DNA of 64,000 nucleotides from Methylobacterium frigidaeris (GTDB lineage Bacteria > Pseudomonadota > Alphaproteobacteria > Rhizobiales > Beijerinckiaceae): assembly GCF_022179185.1 (NCBI RefSeq), contig NZ_BPQJ01000006.1, positions 124,001 through 188,000 of the forward strand, written 5' to 3'. Of this stretch, positions 41,813 to 51,320 are shown in pieces. Positions within the stretch are counted from its first letter, which is position 1, and every line of letters begins with the position of its first letter. The notes below the pieces were generated by a model. The model did not search any database, was not told where the DNA came from, and worked only from the letters and a program-made list of their open reading frames with translations. The translations under genes and the position numbers were made by a program.

Positions 41813-43963
41813 ATGACGAAGCCGGCCGCGCACGCCCGCGCCACCCTGTTGCTCGCCACCACGATGCTGGCGCCCGCCGCGGCCCTCGCGCAGCCGCTCC
41901 CGCCCGAGGGCGAGCTCGCGCTTGAGGCGATCGACGTCGCCGGGCTGAAGGCTGGAAGCGCCCGCGGCGACACGGTCGGCTACCTCACCCGGCGCACGGC
42001 CTCGGCGACTCGCACCGACACGCCGCTGATCAATACGCCGCAATCGGTCACCGTGGTGACGCAAGCGCAGATCCGCGACCAGGGCTTCCAGAGTCTCACC
42101 GAGGCGATCCGCTACGTGCCGGGGGTGATCCCGCACCAGGGCGAGGGCAACCGCGACGACGTCGTGATCCGCGGCCAGCGCTCCAACGCCGATTTCTACG
42201 TCAACGGCATCCGCGACGACGTGCAGTACTTCCGCGACCTGTACAACATCGAGCGGATCGAGGTGCTGAAAGGCCCGAACGCGATGATCTTCGGCCGCGG
42301 CGGCGGCGGCGGCGTCATCAACCGGGTGCTGAAGGAGGCCGATGGGGTGCCGATCCGCGAGATCGTCGCCCAGGGCGGGGCGTTCGACAACAAGCGCCTG
42401 GCCCTCGACATCGGCGACCGGTTCTCGGACAGCGCGTTCTTCCGCCTCAACGGCGTCGTCGAGGACACCGGCACCTACCGCGACTTCGGCCATATCCGCC
42501 GCTACGGCATCAACCCGACCGGGACGCTGCTGCTCGGGCCCGACACGGTGCTGAAGCTTTCCTACGAGTATTTCCACGACGACCGCGTCACCGATCGCGG
42601 CATCCCCTCGCAGTTCGGCCGGCCCTACCGCTACCGTGACAACACCCGGACCTTCTTCGGCAACCCGGACCTGAGCTACGCCCGGGTCGACGCCCACATC
42701 GCCACCGCCACCCTCGACCACCGCTTCGACTCCGGCGTGCAGCTGCACAGCCAGCTGCGCTTCGCCGACTACGACAAGTTCTACCAGAACGTCTTTCCGG
42801 GCAGTGCCGTCAACGCCGCCGGCACCAGCATGACCCTGAGCGCCTACAACAACGCCACGCCACGGACGAACTACTTCAGCCAGAACGACTTCACCTACAA
42901 GTTCGCCACCGGCCCGCTCGGCCATACCCTGCTCGGCGGCTTCGAACTCGGCTACCAGACCGGATTGGCCTTCCGGCAGGACGGCTTCTTCGCGACCAGC
43001 GGCACGCAATCCCTGGTGGTGAACCCGCTCTCGCCGGTCTCGCGGGTGCCGGTGAACTTCCGTTACAACGGCGGCAACAACAGCCGCTACGACCTCGGCC
43101 TCGCCGCGGCCTACGTCCAGGATCAGGTCGAGATCGGCCCGCATCTGCAGCTGATCGGCGGCCTGCGCTACGACCATTTCGACTTCGCGGCGACCGACCG
43201 CGGCACCCGGGTGACCACCGCGCGCATCGACGACCTGGTCTCGCCGCGGGCCGGCTTCGTGGTGAAGCCGTGGGAGAACCTGGCCTTCTACGGCAGCTAC
43301 AGCGTCTCCTACCTGCCCTCGTCCGGCGACCAGTTCTCCTCCCTGACCCCGGGTCTCTCGATCGCCGTGCCGGAGCGGTTCGAGAACCGCGAGATCGGCG
43401 TGAAGTGGGACGCCTCGCCGGTGCTCCAGCTCACGGCTGCGCTCTACGACCTCGACCGCTACAACCAGCGCTTCGCCGACCCGAACCGGCCCGGCTACTT
43501 CCTCACCACCGGCCAGACCAACACCAAGGGCGCCGAGATCGGCGCCAACGGCTTCATCACCGACTGGTGGCAGATCGCCGGCGGCTACGCCTTCACCGAT
43601 GCCCGGATCGTCAGCAACTTCAGCTCCGGCTCGACCGTGATCCGCACCGGCAACACCGTCGCGCTGGTGCCGTTCAACGCCATCACCCTCTGGAACAAGT
43701 TCGCCATCACGCCCGAATTCGCGGTCGGCGTCGGCGTCATCAACCAGACCCACACCTTCGCGTCGTCCGACAACACCGTGCGCCTGCCGAGCGTCACCCG
43801 CTTCGATCTCGGCCTGTTCTACCAGGTGTCGGAGGCGGTGCGGGCGCAGGTGAACATCGAGAACCTGTTCGACCGGCGCTACATCGCGACCGCGGACGCC
43901 AACAACAACATCACCCCGGGCGCCTCGCGCACGGTGCGGGTGCAGGTGATCGCGCGGTTCTGA
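41813..43963 (+). CDS. TonB-dependent siderophore receptor (Fiu/FhuA-like)
   Basis: 716 residues. Signal peptide 1-26 (LLATTMLAPAAALA). The plug domain shows LINTPQSVTVVTQAQIRDQGFQSLTEAIRYVPGVIP, the siderophore-receptor form of the TonB plug, and RIEVLKGPNAMIFGRGGGGGVINRVLKE. The C-terminal 22-stranded barrel ends in ASRTVRVQVIARF with the usual terminal Phe. It imports ferric siderophores, most likely catecholates by similarity to Fiu-type sequences, using TonB-ExbBD encoded elsewhere. No siderophore or iron ABC-transport gene is next to it, so it probably uses a foreign siderophore. Confidence 0.92.
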   Translation: MTKPAAHARATLLLATTMLAPAAALAQPLPPEGELALEAIDVAGLKAGSARGDTVGYLTRRTASATRTDTPLINTPQSVTVVTQAQIRDQGFQSLTEAIRYVPGVIPHQGEGNRDDVVIRGQRSNADFYVNGIRDDVQYFRDLYNIERIEVLKGPNAMIFGRGGGGGVINRVLKEADGVPIREIVAQGGAFDNKRLALDIGDRFSDSAFFRLNGVVEDTGTYRDFGHIRRYGINPTGTLLLGPDTVLKLSYEYFHDDRVTDRGIPSQFGRPYRYRDNTRTFFGNPDLSYARVDAHIATATLDHRFDSGVQLHSQLRFADYDKFYQNVFPGSAVNAAGTSMTLSAYNNATPRTNYFSQNDFTYKFATGPLGHTLLGGFELGYQTGLAFRQDGFFATSGTQSLVVNPLSPVSRVPVNFRYNGGNNSRYDLGLAAAYVQDQVEIGPHLQLIGGLRYDHFDFAATDRGTRVTTARIDDLVSPRAGFVVKPWENLAFYGSYSVSYLPSSGDQFSSLTPGLSIAVPERFENREIGVKWDASPVLQLTAALYDLDRYNQRFADPNRPGYFLTTGQTNTKGAEIGANGFITDWWQIAGGYAFTDARIVSNFSSGSTVIRTGNTVALVPFNAITLWNKFAITPEFAVGVGVINQTHTFASSDNTVRLPSVTRFDLGLFYQVSEAVRAQVNIENLFDRRYIATADANNNITPGASRTVRVQVIARF

Positions 43964-44227
43964 GGGCGCCCTCCCGTTCGGCGGATCGTCGCCCGGGATT
44001 TCCCTTCGGCGTGCCGTGACGGACGGCGTGGCGGGACGTGCTGGCCCTCTGGGACGAGCACGCCCAAAAGCTGATCGGCTTCTCAAGATTGCGGACGCTT
44101 CAGGCGGCCTGACACGGGGGCGGCGCGTCCGGCCGCGCGCCCGCCATCGTGCTGGACCCTCCAACGGATCCCGCATGGTTCCGAGCTTTGGCACGGTGGC
44201 GCGGGACCGTTACCGTCCCCGCGCCTC

Positions 44228-47200
44228 TCATGCCGCCTTCTTCCTCGTGATCAGCTTCACCAGATCGCGCAGGATCGCCGTCGTCTCCTTCAGCCGCTCG
44301 GCGACCGTGGCGAGATCGCGGATGAAGACCACGCTCATGTCGGGGCGCACCTTGGCGAAGGAGCGCTGGTCGGCGATGTAGCCGGCGAGCTTGGCCGGGT
44401 TGGCGAAGGCGCGATCGCGGAAGTGCATGACGATGCCCTTCGGACCGGCCTCGACCTTCTCGACGTTGGTCTCCCGGCACAGGATCTTGATCGTCACGAT
44501 CTTCAGGAGCTGCTCGACCTCCGGCGGCATCGGGCCGAAGCGGTCGATCAGCTCGGCGCCGAAGCTCTCGAGTTCCGCGTCGTTCTCCAGCGTCGCGAGG
44601 CGGCGGTAGAGGCCGAGCCGCACCGACAGGTCGGCGACGTACTCCTCCGGCATGGTGACCGGGGCGCCGAGCGCGATGGTCGGCGACCATTGCTCGTCGG
44701 TCGGCAGGGTGTTGCCGGACTTGAGCGCCGCGACCGCGTCCTCCAGCATCTGCTGGTAGAGCTCGTAGCCGACCTCCTTGACGTGGCCGGACTGCTCGTC
44801 GCCGAGCAGGTTGCCGGCGCCGCGGATGTCGAGGTCGTGGCTGGCGAGCTGGAAGCCTGCCCCGAGCGTGTCGAGGGATTGCAGCACGGAGAGGCGCCGC
44901 TCGGCCTGCACCGTCAGGGTCTTGCCCTCGGGCGTGGTGAACAGCGCGTAGGCCCGGGCCTTGGAGCGGCCGACGCGGCCGCGCAGCTGGTAGAGCTGGG
45001 CGAGGCCGAACATGTCGGCGCGGTGGACGATCAGCGTGTTGGCGGTCGGGATGTCGAGGCCCGACTCGACGATCGTGGTGGCGAGCAGGATGTCGTACTG
45101 GCCCTCGTAGAAGGCCGTCATCACGTCCTCGAGCTGGCCCGCCGCCATCTGGCCGTGGGCCACCGCCACCTTGGCCTCGGGCACCTCGCGGTCGAGGAAG
45201 CGCTTGACCTCCTCCAGGTGCTCGATGCGCGGCACGACGTAGAAGGCCTGGCCGCCGCGATAGCGCTCGCGCAGCAGCGCCTCGCGGATCGACAGCGGGT
45301 CGAACGGCATCACGAAGGTGCGCACCGCGAGGCGATCGACCGGCGGCGTGGCGATGATCGAGAGTTCGCGCACCCCGGTCATGGCGAGCTGGAGCGTGCG
45401 CGGGATCGGCGTCGCCGACAGGGTCAGCACGTGGACTTCCGCCTTCAGAGCCTTCAGCCGCTCCTTGTGGGCGACGCCGAAATGCTGCTCCTCGTCGATG
45501 ATGATGAGGCCGAGATCCTTGAAGGCGATGTTCTTCGCCAGCAGCGCGTGGGTGCCGACGACGATGTCGACCGAGCCGTCGGCCAGGCCCTCACGGACCT
45601 TCTTCAGCTCGGCGTTGCTGACGAAGCGGGAGGCCTGGGCGACGTTGACCGGCAGGCCCTTGAACCGCGCCTCGAAGGTGCGGGCGTGCTGGCGCGCGAG
45701 AAGCGTCGTCGGCACTACCACGGCGACCTGCTTGCCCGAGAGCGCGGTGACGAAGGCGGCGCGCAGCGCCACCTCGGTCTTGCCGAAGCCGACATCGCCG
45801 CAGACCAGCCGGTCCATCGGGCGGCCGGAGGTGAGGTCGCCGAGGGTGGCGGCGATGGCCGCCTCCTGGTCCTCGGTCTCCTCGTAGGGGAAGCGGGCGG
45901 CGAACTCGCCGTAGGTCCCTTCCGGCGGCGCCATCTTCGGCGCGGACTTGAGGAAGCGCTCGGCCGCGACCTTGATGAGGGCGCCGGCCATCTCCATGAT
46001 CCGGCGCTTGAGCTTGGCCTTGCGCGCCTGCCAGGCCCCGCCGCCGAGCTTGTCGAGGGCGACGTCGGCGTCCTCCGAGCCGTAGCGGGTGAGAAGCTCG
46101 ATGTTCTCGACCGGCAGCAGCAAGAGGCCGCCGCTGTACTGGATCTCCAGGCAATCGTGGGGTGCGCCCGCCGCCGTCACGGTCTTGAGGCCGACGAAGC
46201 GGCCGATGCCGTGGTCGGCATGGACCACGAGGTCGCCGGGCGCCAGCGCCTGCACCTCCAGGATCACGTCCTGGGGGCGCTTGGCCTTGCGCTTGGGCCG
46301 CACCAGCCGGTCGCCGAGGATGTCGCCCTCGGCCACCACGGCGAGCTGGCCGGCGGAGAAGCCCGCCTCCAGGCCCCAGACCGCGACGCCGATATCCTGA
46401 CCGCGCTTCATCGCCAGGATGTCGGAGAGGCGGGTGATGCTCTTCGGCTTCGGCAGGCCGTGCTCGGTCAGGACGCCGCAGAGGCGGTCGCGCGAGCCCT
46501 CCGACCACGCCGCCAGGACGACGTGGTGCCCCGCTCCCTGCAAGTCGCGGACATGAGTGACCGCCGCATCGAAGACGTTGACGCCCTCCTGCGCCCGCTC
46601 GGGGGCGAAGTTGCGGCCGGGCACGCCCTCGCAATCGATCAGCCGTCGGCCGGGGACCTCCGGCACGTCGAAGGGGGCGAGGCGGGCGACCGTCGCGCCG
46701 TCGATGCGCTTCGCCCACTCGTTCGGCGAGAGGTAGAGCGCGTCGGGCTTCAGCGGCTTGTAGGGCGCGGTGCCGCTCTGGCGCTCCTTCAGGGCCTCGC
46801 AGCGGGCGTCGTAGTATTCCTGCACCTGGGACAGGCGCTCGGCCACCGCGTCGTCGACCTGATGGTCGAGGATCAGCGGCACGCCGGCGACGTAGTCGAA
46901 CAGCGTGTCGAGGTGGTCGTAGAACAGCGGCATCCAGTGCTCGAGGCCGGCATAGCGCCGTCCCTCGCTGATCGTCTCGTAGAGCCGGTCGTCGCGGGTC
47001 GCAGCGCCGAAGGTCGTGACGTAGCCCTGGCGGAAGCGCCGGATCGTCTCGGTGGTGAGCTGCACCTCGCTCATCGGCACGAGGTCGAGGGAGCGCAGTT
47101 GCCCGATGGTGAGCTGGGTCTCGGGGTCGAAGGCGCGGATCGATTCGAGGGTGTCGCCGAAGAAGTCGAGGCGGACCGGATTGGCTAAGCCGGGCGGCGA

Positions 47201-47830
47201 CAGATCGATGATGCCGCCGCGCACCGCGTACTCGCCGGTGTCGCGCACGGTGCCGGTGCGCAGGAAGCCGTTGGCCTCGAGCCAGGCGACGATCTGGTCG
47301 GTGTCGAGGGCGTTGCCGGGCGCGGCCGAGAAGGTCTCGACGGCGATGCGGGATTTGGGCGGCACCCGCTGCACCAGGGCGTTGACCGTGGTGGTGAGGA
47401 TGCGCGGCTTCTCGGCCGAGGAGCGGGTGCGGGACAGCCGCGACAGGGCCGTCATGCGCTGCGCCGCGATGGCGGGATTGGGCGAGATCCGGTCGTAGGG
47501 CTGGCAGTCCCAGGCCGGGACGCTCATCACCTCGATCTCCGGCGCCACGAAGGCGAGCGCGCTGGCGAAGGCGGCCGAGCGGGTGCCGTCGCGGGCGACG
47601 TGGACCAGCACCGCCGGCCCTTCCGCCACTTGGGAGAGCGCCCGGGCGAGGTCGGCCACCACCAGGGCGTCGAACCCGTCCGGCACGCGCGCCAGCGTCG
47701 CGCTGTCGCCGGCCTTCAGCGCCTCCACCGCCCGGGTCAGGGCCGCGGATTTCGGCAGGGCGAAGCGGGCGACCGTGGGCTTCTTGGGCGGGACGGGCGG
47801 GGCGGGGGGCTTGGGAGCGGGCTTGGCCAT
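44228..47830 (-). CDS. mfd: Transcription-repair coupling factor Mfd
   Basis: 1200 residues from the ATG at 47830 (a TTG at 47890 would add 20). The N-terminal UvrB-like region includes VPAWDCQPYDRISPNPAIAAQRM and the UvrA-binding surface. The RNA-polymerase-interacting domain is LAPGDLVVHADHGIGRFVGLKTV (about residue 510-560). The translocase has Walker A CGDVGFGKTEVALRAAF, DEEQ box LIIIDEEQHFG and TLSATPIPRTLQLA, then the RecG-like TRG region LRGRVGRSKARAYALF and the C-terminal TRCF domain. It removes RNA polymerase stalled at lesions and recruits UvrA. sdhE and recG lie just upstream. Confidence 0.96.
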   Translation of the reverse strand: MAKPAPKPPAPPVPPKKPTVARFALPKSAALTRAVEALKAGDSATLARVPDGFDALVVADLARALSQVAEGPAVLVHVARDGTRSAAFASALAFVAPEIEVMSVPAWDCQPYDRISPNPAIAAQRMTALSRLSRTRSSAEKPRILTTTVNALVQRVPPKSRIAVETFSAAPGNALDTDQIVAWLEANGFLRTGTVRDTGEYAVRGGIIDLSPPGLANPVRLDFFGDTLESIRAFDPETQLTIGQLRSLDLVPMSEVQLTTETIRRFRQGYVTTFGAATRDDRLYETISEGRRYAGLEHWMPLFYDHLDTLFDYVAGVPLILDHQVDDAVAERLSQVQEYYDARCEALKERQSGTAPYKPLKPDALYLSPNEWAKRIDGATVARLAPFDVPEVPGRRLIDCEGVPGRNFAPERAQEGVNVFDAAVTHVRDLQGAGHHVVLAAWSEGSRDRLCGVLTEHGLPKPKSITRLSDILAMKRGQDIGVAVWGLEAGFSAGQLAVVAEGDILGDRLVRPKRKAKRPQDVILEVQALAPGDLVVHADHGIGRFVGLKTVTAAGAPHDCLEIQYSGGLLLLPVENIELLTRYGSEDADVALDKLGGGAWQARKAKLKRRIMEMAGALIKVAAERFLKSAPKMAPPEGTYGEFAARFPYEETEDQEAAIAATLGDLTSGRPMDRLVCGDVGFGKTEVALRAAFVTALSGKQVAVVVPTTLLARQHARTFEARFKGLPVNVAQASRFVSNAELKKVREGLADGSVDIVVGTHALLAKNIAFKDLGLIIIDEEQHFGVAHKERLKALKAEVHVLTLSATPIPRTLQLAMTGVRELSIIATPPVDRLAVRTFVMPFDPLSIREALLRERYRGGQAFYVVPRIEHLEEVKRFLDREVPEAKVAVAHGQMAAGQLEDVMTAFYEGQYDILLATTIVESGLDIPTANTLIVHRADMFGLAQLYQLRGRVGRSKARAYALFTTPEGKTLTVQAERRLSVLQSLDTLGAGFQLASHDLDIRGAGNLLGDEQSGHVKEVGYELYQQMLEDAVAALKSGNTLPTDEQWSPTIALGAPVTMPEEYVADLSVRLGLYRRLATLENDAELESFGAELIDRFGPMPPEVEQLLKIVTIKILCRETNVEKVEAGPKGIVMHFRDRAFANPAKLAGYIADQRSFAKVRPDMSVVFIRDLATVAERLKETTAILRDLVKLITRKKAA

Positions 47831-47911
47831 CGGGTCTTGCGGAGTCTTCGAACAGGCGGGGCGTGGATGGAGTCGGTCGAGGTCGATCAACGCTTCAGGA
47901 TGAAACGCGCA

Positions 47912-48081
47912 AACCCTCCCCCCTCTGCGGGGGAGGGTGCCCCACGAAGTGGGGCGGGAGAGGGGACGCTGCTTCCGGAGAGGTCGCGACCGTGGTGACG
48001 GGCGCCACCTGGATCAGCGTCGCGCTGCCCCTCTCCCGGCTCGCTCCGCTCGCCACCCTCCCCCGCGGAGGGGGGAGGGTT
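47912..48081. repeat. 170-bp MITE-like element with 28-bp terminal inverted repeats
   Basis: The left end (47912-47939, starting AACCCTCCCCCCTCTG) and the right end (48054-48081) are inverted copies with one mismatch in 28. An inner pair CGGGAGAGGGG (47955-47965) and CCCCTCTCCCG (48028-48038) is also a perfect inverted repeat, so the whole element can fold into a long hairpin. It has no open frame and no clear target duplication. A solo arm occurs at 4542-4569. It sits between the mfd start and the sdhE stop. Confidence 0.75.
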
Positions 48082-48108
48082 GACCCGTGCCTCACCGCGA
48101 AGCCTCTC

Positions 48109-48405
48109 TCACAGATCCACGGGCGCCCCGTTCTGATGGAACGCCTTCAACCGCCGAAAGACCGGCGTGTCGTAGTTCGACGGCGTCTCGGCCTCGTCGG
48201 TGATCCAGCGGAACAGGTCGCGGTCCGGCACCTCGATCAGGAGCTCGAAATCGTCGAGCTCGTCCTCGGTCAGGGTGCCGATCTCGGCATCGGCGAAGCG
48301 GCCCATGATCAGGTCCATCTCGCGGATGCCCCGGTGCCAGGAGCGGTAGAGGGTGCGGCGGCGGCGCGGATCGAGGTCGGCGCTGGTGCGGGTGGTGCCG
48401 GTCAT
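48109..48405 (-). CDS. sdhE: FAD assembly factor SdhE (succinate dehydrogenase flavinylation, DUF339)
   Basis: 98 residues from the ATG at 48405, the right size for the family. The SdhE core is RRRRTLYRSWHRGIREMDLIMGRF, with the RGxxE-like motif HRGIREMD that is critical for flavin attachment, and then DELDDFELLIEVPDRDLFRWI. SdhE promotes covalent insertion of FAD into SdhA. The gene is divergent from recG (180 bp between starts) and lies upstream of mfd; recG-sdhE-mfd clustering is common in Hyphomicrobiales. Confidence 0.92.
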   Translation of the reverse strand: MTGTTRTSADLDPRRRRTLYRSWHRGIREMDLIMGRFADAEIGTLTEDELDDFELLIEVPDRDLFRWITDEAETPSNYDTPVFRRLKAFHQNGAPVDL

Positions 48406-48585
48406 CGCGAGACAAATCCTCGGGCTGGTCCGGTGCGGCTTTACCGCCCGGGGCGCGGGTGCGAAACCCTTCGCCTGATATGGGGCGTGAGGCGTGGGAT
48501 GCGACACTCATTTGGCGAGCCGGCGCGCCCGCACCGGCCACGCCGTGGTGTATAGAGCCCCCGATTCCCCTCCGTTCCCGTCCCG

Positions 48586-50700
48586 ATGTCGCTGCGTCCC
48601 TCCCTGCTCGATCCCCTGTTCGCCCCCGCGACCGTGCTGCCGGGGGCCGGTCCCAAGGTCGCCGTGCTGATCGACAAGCTCGTCGGCACGCCGGAGCGCC
48701 CGGCCCGGGTGGTCGACCTGCTGTTCCACCTGCCCCAGCGCGGCATCGCACGGCAGCTGCGCGGCTCGATCGCCGAGGCACCGCCCGGCGAGCCGGTGAC
48801 GCTCGGCGTGACGGTGGTGGCGCACCGCCCGCCGCAGATGACGGGCGGGCGAAAGCCGTTCCGGGTGCTGGTCGAGGACCAGACCGGCGACATCACCCTG
48901 GTGTTCTTCAACCTGCCGCGAGCCCGCATCGAGAAGATGCTGCCCCTCGGCAGCCACCGCTACGTCTCCGGGCGGATCGAGCTCTGGGACGGCTTTCGCC
49001 AGATGGTGCATCCGTCCCGCATCCTCGACGAGAAGGGCCTGGCCGACCTGCCGGCGGTGGAGCCGATCTACGGCGCCACCGAGGGGCTGACCTCGCGGGC
49101 GATCGGCAAGCTCGCGGTCGCCGCCCTCGACCGGTTGCCGACACTCCCGGAGTGGCAGGACCGGTCCTGGCTCGACCGCCAGGGCTGGCCGGCCTTCGCC
49201 GATGCGCTCCGCACCGAGCACCGCCCGGCGGAGGCCGCCGAGACCGAGGAGGACCTGAAGACCCCGGCCCGACGTCGCCTCGCCTACGACGAATTGCTCG
49301 CCTCGCAGCTGGCGCTCGCGCTGGTGCGCAGCCGGATGCACCGCCCGCCGGGCCGCACCAATGTCGGCGACGGCACCCTGTCGCGACGGATCGAGGCGGC
49401 CCTGCCGTTCGGCCTCACCGGGGCGCAGACCCGGGCGCTGGCCGAGATCCGCGGCGACATGGGCTCGGACCGGCGCATGCTCCGCCTGCTCCAGGGCGAT
49501 GTCGGCTCGGGCAAGACCGCGGTGGCGCTGCTGGCCATGGCCTCGGCGATCGAGGCCGGGCGCCAGGCGGCGATGATGGCGCCGACCGAGATCCTGGCTC
49601 GCCAGCACGCCGAGCGGCTGCGGCCGATGGTGGAGGAGGCGGGGTTGCGCCTCGCGCTGCTGACCGGTCGCGACCGGGTGGCGGAACGGCGCGCGACGCT
49701 CGCCGGCCTCGCCGACGGCTCGATCCATATCGTGGTCGGCACCCACGCCCTGTTCCAGGACGACGTGGCGTTCCACGATCTCGGCCTCGCGGTGGTGGAC
49801 GAGCAGCACCGCTTCGGCGTGCACCAGCGCCTGGCGCTCGGGGGCAAGGGCGCGGCGGTCGACATCCTGGTGATGACCGCGACGCCGATTCCCCGCACCC
49901 TGGCGCTGACCTGTTTCGGCGACATGGAGGTCTCGGTCCTCGACGAGAAGCCGGCCGGCCGCCAGCCGATCAAGACGGTGCTGGTCTCGACCGACCGGGT
50001 CGAGGAGGTGGTGCTCGGTCTCGAGCGGGCGCTCGCCAAGGGCGACAGGGTCTACTGGATCTGCCCGCTGGTCGCCGAATCCGAGTACGTCGACCTCGCC
50101 GCCGCCGAGGAGCGTTTTTCGGCGCTCCGCGAGCGCTTCGGCGACGCGGTCGGGCTCGTCCACGGCAAGATGCCGGGCAAGGACAAGGACGAGGCGATGG
50201 AGCGTTTCGTCGTCGGCGACACCAAGATCCTGGTCTCGACCACGGTGGTGGAGGTCGGGGTGGACGTGCCGCAGGCCACCGTCATGGTGATCGAGCATGC
50301 CGAGCGCTTCGGCCTCGCGCAATTGCACCAGCTGCGCGGCCGGGTCGGTCGCGGCTCGGGCGCCTCGACCTGCCTGCTGCTGTTCAAGGGGCCGCTGGGC
50401 CAGGTGGCCCGAGCCCGGCTCGAGATGATGCGCGAGACCGAGGACGGCTTCCGCATCGCCGAGGAGGATCTGCGCCTGCGCGGCGAGGGCGAGGTGCTGG
50501 GCACCCGCCAATCCGGCCTCGCCGCGTTCCGCCTCGCCCGGCCGGAGGCGGACGGGGACCTGATCGTCGCGGCGCGCGACGACGCTCGGCTGACCGTCGA
50601 ACGCGATCCGGGGCTCAAGTCGGAGCGTGGTCAGGCCTTGCGGGCGCTGCTCTACCTGTTCGAGCGGGATGCGGCGGTGAAGCTGCTGCAGGCGGGGTGA
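48586..50700 (+). CDS. recG: ATP-dependent DNA helicase RecG
   Basis: 704 residues. The wedge/OB domain (about residues 60-160) shows LLFHLPQRGIARQL and ILVEDQTGD-type VLVEDQTGDITLVFFN. Helicase motifs: LTGAQTRALAEI (Q/0), Walker A GDVGSGKTAVALLAM, MAPTEILARQHAERL, DEQH box AVVDEQHRFGVHQR, MTATPIPRTLALT, STTVVEVGVDVPQATVMVIEHAERFGL and LRGRVGRGSGASTCLLL. A TRG motif with ETEDGFRIAEEDLRLRGEGEVLGTRQSG follows. RecG reverses stalled replication forks and branch-migrates junctions. Confidence 0.96.
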   Translation: MSLRPSLLDPLFAPATVLPGAGPKVAVLIDKLVGTPERPARVVDLLFHLPQRGIARQLRGSIAEAPPGEPVTLGVTVVAHRPPQMTGGRKPFRVLVEDQTGDITLVFFNLPRARIEKMLPLGSHRYVSGRIELWDGFRQMVHPSRILDEKGLADLPAVEPIYGATEGLTSRAIGKLAVAALDRLPTLPEWQDRSWLDRQGWPAFADALRTEHRPAEAAETEEDLKTPARRRLAYDELLASQLALALVRSRMHRPPGRTNVGDGTLSRRIEAALPFGLTGAQTRALAEIRGDMGSDRRMLRLLQGDVGSGKTAVALLAMASAIEAGRQAAMMAPTEILARQHAERLRPMVEEAGLRLALLTGRDRVAERRATLAGLADGSIHIVVGTHALFQDDVAFHDLGLAVVDEQHRFGVHQRLALGGKGAAVDILVMTATPIPRTLALTCFGDMEVSVLDEKPAGRQPIKTVLVSTDRVEEVVLGLERALAKGDRVYWICPLVAESEYVDLAAAEERFSALRERFGDAVGLVHGKMPGKDKDEAMERFVVGDTKILVSTTVVEVGVDVPQATVMVIEHAERFGLAQLHQLRGRVGRGSGASTCLLLFKGPLGQVARARLEMMRETEDGFRIAEEDLRLRGEGEVLGTRQSGLAAFRLARPEADGDLIVAARDDARLTVERDPGLKSERGQALRALLYLFERDAAVKLLQAG

Positions 50701-50780
50701 GATTGTCGGAGATCCAGAATCAAAGACCTACGCACATCCCACTCTCGCCCTCATCCTGAGGTACGATCCCGACGAGTTCC

Positions 50781-51125
50781 TCAGAATTCCGGCTCGTTCA
50801 GCACACGCGTGCCGATGCGGCTCTGCAGGTCGATCGGCGCGCCCGTCTGCTGGCCTGCGGCGTCGACCTCGATCACCGGGACGCCAGCGCCGCGCATCCG
50901 CTCGCGGAGGCGCTCCGACAGCATCCGAAAGGCACCGCCGGTGTCGCGGGGCGGAACGTGCAACAGAACTGCCGCCGGACGCGGCATCATCGCCAGGACG
51001 TCGTCCGCCGCCTCCAGGGAGGCGGTGACGCTTGCATAGCCCAGCTCGGCCAGTTCGGCGGAGAGGGCCCGGTCGACGGCGCGGTGGCCGTCGTCGACGA
51101 CGAGAACTTTTTGCAGCGCACCCAT
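50781..51125 (-). CDS. Receiver-like protein lacking the phospho-acceptor aspartate
   Basis: 114 residues from the ATG at 51125 (a TTG two codons earlier is also possible). It looks like one receiver domain: KVLVVDDGHRAVDRALSAEL supplies strand 1 with the acidic pair Asp11-Asp12, and AAVLLHVPP is strand 3. The residue where receivers have the phosphorylated Asp is His56 here. Pro residues after it and a late VIEVDA strand fit the fold. It may be a pseudo-receiver acting by binding alone. recG converges on it; no histidine kinase is near. Confidence 0.6.
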   Translation of the reverse strand: MGALQKVLVVDDGHRAVDRALSAELAELGYASVTASLEAADDVLAMMPRPAAVLLHVPPRDTGGAFRMLSERLRERMRGAGVPVIEVDAAGQQTGAPIDLQSRIGTRVLNEPEF

Positions 51126-51320
51126 GTTCAAGCGTTAACCGATCGCGCGCCTCTCGTGAAGGCACCGCGGCAGTAACGTCGTGCGCCGACGAAGGTTCAC
51201 CGCTGCCGCTGGGTGAGAACCGCCGGACGGCCCGGGACCGGCCGCGGCATCGTGCTGCCAAACGACTGGCGGAGCAAGCGTTTTCCCGATTTTGAGGGGC
51301 AGAAAAAATGTGCCGGTGCG

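Noticed and set aside
43963..43974. GAGGGCGCCCTC palindrome at the receptor stop codon as a terminator
   Set aside because: It has no loop and no following T-run, so it cannot be called a terminator; such GC palindromes are common here.
44423..47188. 921-codon frame antisense to mfd
   Set aside because: Its composition (runs of Gly, Arg, Asp, His, Leu) is that of a mirror frame and mfd on the other strand is certain.
50745..50780. CATCCTGAGG-type segment after recG as a mobile repeat
   Set aside because: It resembles sequences I remember as repeated in related genomes, but there is no second copy in this window to support it.
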